A stretch of 7,574 nt of DNA from Actinomycetota bacterium (lineage in GTDB: Bacteria; Actinomycetota; Thermoleophilia; Gaiellales; Gaiellaceae), in contig VGCB01000119.1 in the NCBI GenBank assembly GCA_016870235.1, positions 1 through 7,574 of the forward strand, written 5' to 3'. Under the pieces are notes generated by a model that ran no database searches, was not told the DNA's origin, and saw nothing but the letters and a program-made list of their open reading frames with translations. How positions within the stretch are numbered: the first letter of the stretch is position 1; each line of letters opens with the position of its first letter. Shown in pieces: positions 1 through 7,574 of this stretch. The translations under genes and the position numbers were made by a program.

Positions 1-241
1 GGCCGGGCCGGACGCGCTCGCCGAGCTCCCGCCAGGTCTCGCGCAGCTGCCGCTTGACCCGGTTGCGATCGACCGCCGGGCCCACCGCGCGCGGGACGGC
101 GAGGCCGAGGCGAGGGGCGCCCTCGGGGTCGTCCTCGCGCGGGAACCAGTGGAGCGTCAGATAGCGGGAGGAGACGGACCGGCCGAGCCGGTAGACGGTG
201 TCGAAGTCCCGCGAGCGGGACAGACGGTACCGGCGCTCCAC
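1..241 (-). CDS. rnpA: Ribonuclease P protein component, 3' end beyond window
   Basis: Protein subunit of RNase P, which binds the catalytic RNA and helps it cut the 5' leader from pre-tRNAs. Reading the minus strand from the GTG at 241-239 gives 80 codons that begin [20 protein letters not shown], the usual RnpA opening (R-Y-R-L-x-R-S-R-D-F). Further on come the central strand [11 protein letters not shown] and the family hallmark [11 protein letters not shown], the basic RNR helix that contacts the RNA. The frame is open to the window edge, so the C-terminal third is missing here. GTG is chosen because the homology begins exactly there. I see no clear Shine-Dalgarno in the 11-base gap after rpmH, so translation is probably coupled to rpmH. 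The rpmH-rnpA pair is a classic origin-side operon. Confidence 0.95.
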   Translation of the reverse strand, partial: MERRYRLSRSRDFDTVYRLGRSVSSRYLTLHWFPREDDPEGAPRLGLAVPRAVGPAVDRNRVKRQLRETWRELGERVRPG

Positions 242-252
242 GACCCGGGCGC

Positions 253-387
253 TCAGGCGGAGAGCAGCTTCCGTCCCTTGGCGCGGCGCCGCTTCAGGAT
301 CGCGCGGCCGGCTCGCGTGGCCATGCGCGCACGGAAGCCGTGCTTGCGCTTGCGGCGACGGACGTTTGGTTGATAGGTGCGCTTCAC
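253..387 (-). CDS. rpmH: 50S ribosomal protein L34
   Basis: Small basic protein of the large ribosomal subunit that binds 23S rRNA. From the GTG at 387-385 it is 44 residues, a normal L34 length. It begins [18 protein letters not shown], continues [20 protein letters not shown] and ends LLSA. KRTYQPN, HGFRxRMxTRAGR and the basic tail are the family signature. The frame can be extended upstream to an ATG near 438, but the added residues are unlike any L34, so GTG is preferred. A purine-rich AGGAG (complement of 401-405) lies 13 bases upstream, rather far. The sequence is closer to the general KRTYQPN type than to the Streptomyces/Mycobacterium form that I recall. It is likely co-transcribed with rnpA from the leftward -10 at 479-484. 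Confidence 0.97.
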   Translation of the reverse strand: MKRTYQPNVRRRKRKHGFRARMATRAGRAILKRRRAKGRKLLSA

Positions 388-431
388 GGGTCTCGGACTG
401 CTCCTGTCGGCACGGATGACTCTGGCCGCGG

Positions 432-457
432 CGGGCACGGCGGGCGCTGGGTGCCCG
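432..457 (-). repeat. Inverted repeat in the rpmH leader
   Basis: CGGGCAC at 432-438 is complementary to GTGCCCG at 451-457, a 7-bp stem with a 12-base loop. If rpmH is transcribed from the -10 at 479-484, this hairpin lies in the 5' untranslated leader. Short GC-rich repeats arise easily by chance in such DNA, so a function is uncertain. Confidence 0.3.
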
Positions 458-478
458 ACACGTGCGCGCCGAGCGAGG

Positions 479-484
479 AGTATA
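479..484 (-). promoter_or_regulatory. Candidate -10 element for rpmH-rnpA
   Basis: On the minus strand this reads TATACT, a 5/6 match to TATAAT in otherwise GC-rich DNA, about 90 bases upstream of the rpmH start. A TTGACG that would make a good -35 lies at 497-502, but only 12 bases away instead of about 17, so the pair does not form a standard promoter. The -10 is the stronger half of the call. Confidence 0.45.
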
Positions 485-506
485 GACCACCGGCTTCGTC
501 AACCGG

Positions 507-515
507 TTTTCCACA
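507..515 (+). promoter_or_regulatory. DnaA box
   Basis: TTTTCCACA, one base from the classical TTATCCACA. It lies 22 bases upstream of the leftward TATACT element, so bound DnaA could also affect rpmH transcription. Confidence 0.7.
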
Positions 516-595
516 GCTCGGTCGGCGGGCGCGAGGTCGGAAAATCGCTGCACGAGGGGCCTGCGACTCCTTCCGAGCGCGCGTTCTCCACGATC

Positions 596-604
596 TTTTC
601 CACA
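596..604 (+). promoter_or_regulatory. DnaA box (left half of inverted pair)
   Basis: TTTTCCACA, identical to the box at 507-515. It faces the box at 607-615 with two bases between. A weaker TTCTCCACG lies 12 bases upstream at 584-592, about one helical turn away. Confidence 0.75.
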
Positions 605-606
605 TC

Positions 607-615
607 TGTGGATTC
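607..615 (-). promoter_or_regulatory. DnaA box (right half of inverted pair)
   Basis: The minus strand reads GAATCCACA, two mismatches from TTATCCACA but with the TCCACA core intact. With its partner it forms the inverted repeat TCCACA-TC-TGTGGA. Confidence 0.55.
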
Positions 616-705
616 TCTTGTTGGATCTGCTTTTTCCCTGGAAAACGGGCGTTTTCTCTCGCCGGGCCGGTCGCGGCGGACGCCCTGGGCGGACGGAAGA
701 AGCGT

Positions 706-714
706 TGCTATGCT
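706..714 (+). promoter_or_regulatory. Candidate extended -10 of the dnaA promoter
   Basis: TGCTATGCT has the TGn extension followed by TATGCT. Transcription would start near 721, giving a leader of about 30 bases before the dnaA GTG. No recognisable -35 is seen at 17 bases upstream, which extended -10 promoters can tolerate. The inverted DnaA-box pair lies about 100 bases upstream, consistent with DnaA autoregulation. Confidence 0.4.
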
Positions 715-750
715 CGCCTCCCGACACTGCGGAAGGAGCCTCGGAGGCGC

Positions 751-2124
751 GTGGAGCACCCTGACGAGTTGAGTCCCGAGGGCCTGTGGTCGGAGCTTTC
801 CACACGCCTCCGGGAGACCCTGAACGAGACGACCTACGCGACGTGGTTCGCAGAGGTCGGCGCCGGTGAGCTCGACGACGAGTCGTTCTCGCTCGAGGTG
901 CCGAACGACTTCACGCGCGAGTGGATCGAAGGACGCTTCCTGGCGCTGATCCGCGCCGCCGCGTGCGACATCGCCGGGCGGGAGCTCCGCGTCACCCTCG
1001 CGGTTCGTCGCGACGAGCCGGTCGCCGCCCGGGCGCCGGTCGCCGCGCGCGAGCGCGAGCCCGACTCCCAGTCGGGACAGAACCCGAAGTACACGTTCGA
1101 CAACTTCGTGATCGGCTCCTCGAACCGGTTCGCGCACGCGGCGGCGCTCGCCGTCGCCGAAGCGCCGGCGCAGGCGTACAACCCGCTCTTCATCTACGGC
1201 GGCACCGGGCTCGGCAAGACGCACCTGCTGCAGGCGATCGGCGCGTACGTGAGCGAGCACTCCCGGCGGTCGACGACGCGGTACGTGACGAGCGAGACGT
1301 TCATGAACGACTTCATCAACTCGCTCCGGGACAAGCGCATCGAGGGGTTCAAGCAGCGCTACCGCACCTACGACCTGCTTCTGATCGACGACATCCAGTT
1401 CTTCGAGAGCAAGGAACGAATCCAGGAGGAGTTCTTCCACACGTTCAACACCCTGTACGAGACAGGGAGCCAGATCGTGATCTCCTCCGACCGGCCGCCG
1501 AAGGAGATCGCGACGCTCGAGGAACGCTTGCGCTCCCGCTTCGAGTGGGGCTTGATCACCGACATCCAGCCCCCCGACCTCGAGACGCGGATCGCGATCC
1601 TCCGCAAGAAGGTCGCGAACGACGGGATCGCGACCGACACCGACGTGCTCACCTTCATCGCCGGACGGGTCTCCTCGAACATCCGGGAGCTCGAGGGCGC
1701 GCTCACCCGGGTCGTCGCGTTCTCCTCGCTCACCGGCCTCTCGGCCGACGTCGACCTCGCCGAGGAGGTGCTCCGCGACCTCTTCCCGGAGGGTGACGCG
1801 CGGCCCGAGGTGACGATCTCCGTGATCCAGAACGCCGTCTGCGAGCGGTTCGGGCTCAGCGTCAACGAGCTCGTGAGCCCGAAGCGGTCGCACGCGATCA
1901 GCTATCCGCGACAGGTCGCCATGTACCTGTCCCGCGAGCTCACCGACGCGTCGTTGCCCAAGATCGGCAAGGAGTTCGGCGGTCGCGACCACACCACCGT
2001 CATGCACGCGACCTCCAAAATCACGCGCCTGATCGGTGAGGACAGGTCTGTGTACAACCTCGTCCAGGACCTCACAACCCGCATCAAGCAGGTGCGAACA
2101 ACCTCGGGACTGGACGTCCGGTGA
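751..2124 (+). CDS. dnaA: Chromosomal replication initiator DnaA
   Basis: AAA+ ATPase that binds DnaA boxes and melts the origin. The GTG start at 751 gives 457 residues, normal for the family. Domain I (about 1-85) contains [20 protein letters not shown] and the W-F pair at 32-33. Domain II is a short charged Ala/Arg linker (about 86-110). Domain III starts at [12 protein letters not shown] (111), with Walker [10 protein letters not shown] (150-158), Walker [10 protein letters not shown] (D213, D214) and the arginine-finger region [10 protein letters not shown]. Domain IV carries the DnaA signature [11 protein letters not shown] (410-420). The frame stays open far upstream to 340 and before, but that part is shadow sequence across the origin. 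AAGGAG at 733-738 is 12 bases before GTG and GGAGG at 743-747 only 3, so the start is well placed by homology but its ribosome site is not ideal. A TTG at 769 is the alternative. Confidence 0.97.
   Translation: MEHPDELSPEGLWSELSTRLRETLNETTYATWFAEVGAGELDDESFSLEVPNDFTREWIEGRFLALIRAAACDIAGRELRVTLAVRRDEPVAARAPVAAREREPDSQSGQNPKYTFDNFVIGSSNRFAHAAALAVAEAPAQAYNPLFIYGGTGLGKTHLLQAIGAYVSEHSRRSTTRYVTSETFMNDFINSLRDKRIEGFKQRYRTYDLLLIDDIQFFESKERIQEEFFHTFNTLYETGSQIVISSDRPPKEIATLEERLRSRFEWGLITDIQPPDLETRIAILRKKVANDGIATDTDVLTFIAGRVSSNIRELEGALTRVVAFSSLTGLSADVDLAEEVLRDLFPEGDARPEVTISVIQNAVCERFGLSVNELVSPKRSHAISYPRQVAMYLSRELTDASLPKIGKEFGGRDHTTVMHATSKITRLIGEDRSVYNLVQDLTTRIKQVRTTSGLDVR
796..804 (+). promoter_or_regulatory. 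DnaA-box-like site inside dnaA
   Basis: CTTTCCACA differs from the upstream TTTTCCACA boxes in one base and lies 45 bases into dnaA. It may be the last member of the upstream cluster or a chance match in coding sequence. Confidence 0.35.
2049..2057 (-). promoter_or_regulatory. DnaA-box-like site in dnaA 3' end
   Basis: The minus strand reads TTGTACACA, one mismatch from TTGTCCACA, the box type known from Streptomyces and Mycobacterium origins. It lies in the last 80 bases of dnaA coding sequence. Confidence 0.4.
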
Positions 2125-2157
2125 GGCCCGGGATGGGGGACCGGTGGACAACCTCGG
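2054..2157 (+). repeat. Three copies of ACAACCTCG at the dnaA 3' end
   Basis: ACAACCTCG occurs at 2054-2062, 2098-2106 and 2148-2156, the last two followed by another G. The steps are 44 and 50 bases. The first and third copies each overlap a box-like TGTGGACAA variant on their left side. Two copies are in coding sequence and one is in the spacer, so coding constraint alone does not explain them. Confidence 0.45.
2143..2151 (-). promoter_or_regulatory. DnaA-box-like site
   Basis: The minus strand reads TTGTCCACC, a match to TTGTCCACA except at the last base. It lies 19 bases after the dnaA stop. Confidence 0.5.
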
Positions 2158-2214
2158 CCGTTCGTGCACAGGTGCGATCCCGCGTGAACGCAGGGCGGAG
2201 CGCCGTCTTCCCCA

Positions 2215-2223
2215 TCGTCCACA
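2215..2223 (+). promoter_or_regulatory. DnaA-box-like site next to A/T-richer tract
   Basis: TCGTCCACA, one mismatch from TTGTCCACA. It is the last box before dnaN and is followed 11 bases later by CTACTA, the arrangement expected of a box that guides DnaA onto the unwinding strand. Confidence 0.5.
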
Positions 2224-2241
2224 CTCCTTACGAACTACTAC

Positions 2242-2258
2242 GAGAGGTTCTCTAAGGA
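2242..2258 (+). promoter_or_regulatory. Ribosome-binding region of dnaN
   Basis: There are two purine runs, GAGAGG (2242-2247) and AAGGA (2254-2258). AAGGA is only 1 base from the ATG at 2260 and 4 from the ATG at 2263. GAGAGG is 12 from the first. Neither is ideally placed, which leaves the exact start open. Confidence 0.45.
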
Positions 2259-2259
2259 A

Positions 2260-3387
2260 ATGATGGAAACAGAGGCCAGCGTCGGGAGCGACGTGAAGCT
2301 CACCTGCAGCAAGGACGCCCTCGTGGCAGCGCTCGGCACGGTCACCCGCGCGGTCTCGAGCCGCGGCTCCGTGCAGGTGCTCGCAGGCGTCCTGCTGCGT
2401 GCCGAGGACGGGATGCTCCACCTGGCGGCGACGGACATGGAGCTCTCGCTTCGCACCTCGATCCCGGCCGACGTCCACGCGGAAGGAGCGGTCGTCGTCC
2501 CGGGCAAGCTGCTCACAGACCTCGCGCGCCTGCTTCCGACCGACGAGGTCACGGTCGAGCATCGCGCCGACGAGGGCACCGCTCAGCTCAGCTGCGGCTC
2601 TCACACGTCGCGCCTGAACGTCTTCGCGGCCGAAGACTTCCCGCGACTGCCGAGCATCGAGGTGGGGCTGCACGAGGTCGAGGCGGCCTCGTTCGCGCAG
2701 ACGGTCGAGCGCGTCTCGCGATCGGCCTCGCGGGACGAGTCGCGGCCCGTGCTGACGGGCATCCTCGTGCGCTTCGAGGGGACGACGCTGGTGATGGCGG
2801 CAACCGACTCGTACCGGCTCTCGGTGAAGTCGACGGAGCTCGAGTCGCCCGGCCCGGAGCTCGAGGCGATCATCCCCGCCCGCGCGCTCGCCGAGGTGAC
2901 GCGGCTCGCCGGGGCGGCGGAGACGGTCAAGCTCGGCGTGAACCAGAACCACGTCGTGTTCGGCCTCGCCGACGTCTGGCTGACGACGCGCCGCATCGAC
3001 GGGCAGTTCCCGAACTACAAGCAGCTGATCCCCGAGTCGTACGACGTCGTGATGTCGCTGCCGCGCGGCGAGGTCCTCGACGTCGTCCGTCGCGCCGCCG
3101 TGATGGCGCAGCGGAACACGCCGCTGCGGCTCCGCTTCGCGCAGGGCGAGCTGGCGATCTCGGCGCAGAGCCAGGACGTCGGCGAGACGCGGGAGTCGTT
3201 GCCGGCTCCCTACACCGGCGCTCCGCTCGAGATCGGGTTCAACGCCGACTTCCTCCGCGACGGCCTCGAGGCGGTGCAGGCGGATACGGTCGAGCTGAAG
3301 CTGATCAACCCGCTCCGGCCCGGCCTGATCACGTCGGCCGGGGACAGCTTCTCGTACCTGATCATGCCGATCCGGCTCGCCGGCTGA
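2260..3387 (+). CDS. dnaN: DNA polymerase III subunit beta (sliding clamp)
   Basis: Ring-shaped clamp that encircles DNA and tethers polymerase and repair partners. The 375 residues fit the family. The core begins VKLTCSKDALVAAL (12 onward). ATDMELS at 57-63 is the domain I motif, and AATDSYRLS repeats it in domain II, as expected of three similar domains. The C-terminus INPLRPGL...FSYLIMPIRLAG is the standard end that forms part of the partner-binding cleft. Starts: ATG at 2260 and 2263 are possible. A GTG at 2293 has CGGGAG four bases upstream and would start exactly at the conserved VKLTCSKDAL, giving 364 residues. I keep 2260 by default. The stop overlaps recF by four bases, so dnaN-recF are translationally coupled. 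Confidence 0.97.
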   Translation: MMETEASVGSDVKLTCSKDALVAALGTVTRAVSSRGSVQVLAGVLLRAEDGMLHLAATDMELSLRTSIPADVHAEGAVVVPGKLLTDLARLLPTDEVTVEHRADEGTAQLSCGSHTSRLNVFAAEDFPRLPSIEVGLHEVEAASFAQTVERVSRSASRDESRPVLTGILVRFEGTTLVMAATDSYRLSVKSTELESPGPELEAIIPARALAEVTRLAGAAETVKLGVNQNHVVFGLADVWLTTRRIDGQFPNYKQLIPESYDVVMSLPRGEVLDVVRRAAVMAQRNTPLRLRFAQGELAISAQSQDVGETRESLPAPYTGAPLEIGFNADFLRDGLEAVQADTVELKLINPLRPGLITSAGDSFSYLIMPIRLAG

Positions 3388-4444
3388 TCGTCGGCGACGT
3401 CACGCTTCGCGACGTCAGGTCGTACGCCGGGCTCGAGCTCCGGCTCGAGCCCGGGCTCGTCCTCGTGACCGGCCCGAACGGCGCCGGCAAGACGAACCTC
3501 CTCGAGTCGCTGCACGTGGCGACGCAGGGATTCTCGCCGCGGACGCGGAGCGACGCGCTGCTCGTGCGCCACGGCGCGGCCGAAGGCAGGATCTCGGTCA
3601 GCGGCCTGCGCGGCACGGTGCCGGTCGAGACGGACGTGGTCGTCAGCCGCACCGAGCCGAAGCGCGTGCGGCTGAACGGCGCCGCCGTCCGCTCGGTCGA
3701 GCAGCTGCGCAGCGAGATCGCGACGCTCGTCTTCACGCCCGATCGTCTCGCCGTCGTCAAGGGCGGGCCCGCCGCCCGCCGGGCGTACTTCGACCGCGCG
3801 CTCGGGCGCCTGCTGCTGATTCGGGCAACGCTTCCGACCGAGTACGGCGCGGCCGTGGGGCAGCGGAACGTCGCCCTCCGCCGCGTCGCGGCCGGGGTGT
3901 CTTCGCGGGACGCGCTCGCGCCGTGGACGGCGCAGGTCGCGGACATCGGCACCGCGCTCGTCCACGCGCGCCGGGAGGCGATCGCGCTCCTCGACCCGGT
4001 GTTCGCGGAGCGGGCCGAGGAGCTCGGGCTCGCCCGGGCCGGCCTCCGGTACGACCCCGAGCCGCCGACCACCGCCGCGTTCGAGGAACGACTCGAGCGC
4101 GACCTGGAGCGCGGGGCGACGGGCCTGGGCCCGCACCTCGACGAGATCGCGATCACCGCCGACGCCCGCGACCTGCGGACGCTCGGCTCCCAGGGCGAGC
4201 AGCGCCTCGCGGTGCTGTCGCTCCTGCTCGCCGAGGCGGCGCTGATCGCCGATCGCCGCGGCGTGCCGCCGCTCGTCCTCCTCGACGACGCGCTGTCCGA
4301 GCTCGACGGCGACCGCCGCCGCCGGCTCAGTGAGCGGATCGGCACCCACGGTCAGGCCGTCGTCACCGCGACGGGGGCGGAGGCGCTCCCGCTCGCGCCG
4401 GCCCAGCTCCTGGTCGTCTCGCCCGGCCGGGTGGAGCGCGGCTG

Positions 4445-4445
<1 letters not shown>
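3384..4445 (+). CDS. recF: DNA replication and repair protein RecF (likely CTG start)
   Basis: SMC/ABC-like ATPase that, with RecO and RecR, helps load RecA at single-strand gaps. From 3384 it has 353 residues. The N-terminus LIVGDVTLRDVRSY corresponds to the conserved RecF strand ending L-R-N-F-R-N-Y. It is followed by Walker A GPNGAGKT (30-37), FTPDRLAVVKGGPAARRAYFD, GPHLDE, the ABC signature SQGEQR (269 onward) and Walker B/D-loop LVLLDDALSELD (D301, D302). No ATG, GTG or TTG exists upstream in this frame near the conserved start. The first standard codon is GTG at 3465, which would remove 27 residues including the first beta strands. CTG at 3384 forms a CTGA overlap with the dnaN stop, the place where ATGA is usual. 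The stop overlaps the next ATG (TGATG). The identity is certain; the start codon is inferred. Confidence 0.93.
3427..3454 (+). repeat. Perfect 12-bp hairpin with TCCG loop in early recF
   Basis: CCGGGCTCGAGC (3427-3438) and GCTCGAGCCCGG (3443-3454) are exact reverse complements around the four-base loop TCCG. In RNA the loop UCCG belongs to the stable UNCG family. It encodes residues 15-24 of RecF, and ends 10 bases before the internal GTG at 3465. Alternating Leu and Glu codons (CTC, GAG) favour such palindromes in this genome, so selection for the structure is not proven. Confidence 0.6.

Positions 4446-7574
<3,129 letters not shown>

Larger units (their letters stand above)
388..750. other. 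rpmH-dnaA intergenic region, candidate upstream part of oriC
   Basis: This 363-base stretch between divergent rpmH and dnaA contains no convincing gene. It holds three good DnaA boxes (507-515 plus, 596-604 plus, 607-615 minus). Weaker look-alikes are TTCTCCACG at 584-592 and, on the minus strand, TTTTCCAGG at 637-645. The part from about 590 to 660 is clearly richer in A/T than the surroundings and has a short inverted repeat, TTTTCC (632-637) and GGAAAA (640-645). Leftward and rightward promoter elements lie at 479-484 and 706-714. Box clusters beside dnaA mark oriC in many bacteria. Origin function is inferred from position and boxes. Confidence 0.7.
2125..2259. other. dnaA-dnaN spacer, candidate downstream part of oriC
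   Basis: This 135-base gap has no gene. It contains DnaA-box-like sites at 2143-2151 (minus) and 2215-2223 (plus). A further imperfect one, TCGTGCACA, is at 2162-2170. After the last box the DNA becomes noticeably A/T-richer and includes CTACTA at 2235-2240. In Streptomyces and Mycobacterium this spacer is where oriC lies, though it is much longer there. Origin function is inferred. Confidence 0.5.

Noticed and set aside
340..750. Upstream extension of the dnaA frame
   Set aside because: The frame is open, but it runs over rpmH and the DnaA boxes and the residues are unlike DnaA; the family N-terminus begins after 751.
388..750. Possible small RNA or tRNA gene in the intergenic region
   Set aside because: No cloverleaf, no terminator-like hairpin with T tract and no known RNA motif seen; DnaA boxes explain the region better.
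499..2952. Very long open frame on the minus strand opposite dnaA and dnaN
   Set aside because: It lies opposite two unmistakable genes, is extremely rich in Arg, and shows no family motif. Such antisense frames are common in high-GC DNA.

Overview
The window is a bacterial chromosome-origin neighbourhood from a high-GC organism. The gene order is rnpA and rpmH on the minus strand, then dnaA, dnaN, recF, a DUF721/dciA gene, gyrB and gyrA on the plus strand. A DUF721 gene between recF and gyrB, directly followed by gyrA, is the arrangement of Actinobacteria such as Mycobacterium. L34 and GyrB do not look like the Streptomyces or Mycobacterium versions. L34 starts [15 protein letters not shown], and GyrB carries the long TOPRIM insertion. 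My best guess is a deep-branching actinobacterium of the Thermoleophilia type (Gaiellales or Solirubrobacterales). This is inference, not proof.

Layout. Positions 1-387 hold the start of rnpA (cut by the window edge) and complete rpmH, both reading leftward. Positions 388-750 have no gene. They contain a TTTTCCACA DnaA-box cluster (507-515, 596-604, 607-615), a TATACT -10 element facing rpmH, and an extended -10 facing dnaA, so this is the upstream half of a candidate oriC. dnaA (751-2124) starts at GTG. The dnaA 3' end and the 135-base dnaA-dnaN spacer hold a second set of boxes of a different type (GTCCACA), followed by a CTACTA motif and a local A/T-richer stretch. The origin may therefore be bipartite around dnaA. 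dnaN (2260-3387), recF (3384-4445) and dciA (4445-4909) overlap end to start and look like one transcription unit. A 49-base gap with an extended -10 and an 11-bp hairpin precedes gyrB (4959-7343). gyrA begins inside the last codons of gyrB and runs off the window.

How the genes work together. DnaA opens the origin, the DciA-family protein is expected to help load the replicative helicase, DnaN is the sliding clamp, RecF acts at gaps and stalled forks, and GyrB/GyrA remove the supercoils made by replication. RpmH and RnpA are the usual ribosome and RNase P neighbours.

No mobile element, CRISPR array, tRNA gene or exotic gene system is visible. The most interesting signals are small: recF has no standard start codon at its conserved N-terminus, a terminator-like hairpin sits between the apparent gyrB promoter and its start codon, a perfect 12-bp hairpin lies in early recF, two types of DnaA box flank dnaA, and GyrB has the long insertion.
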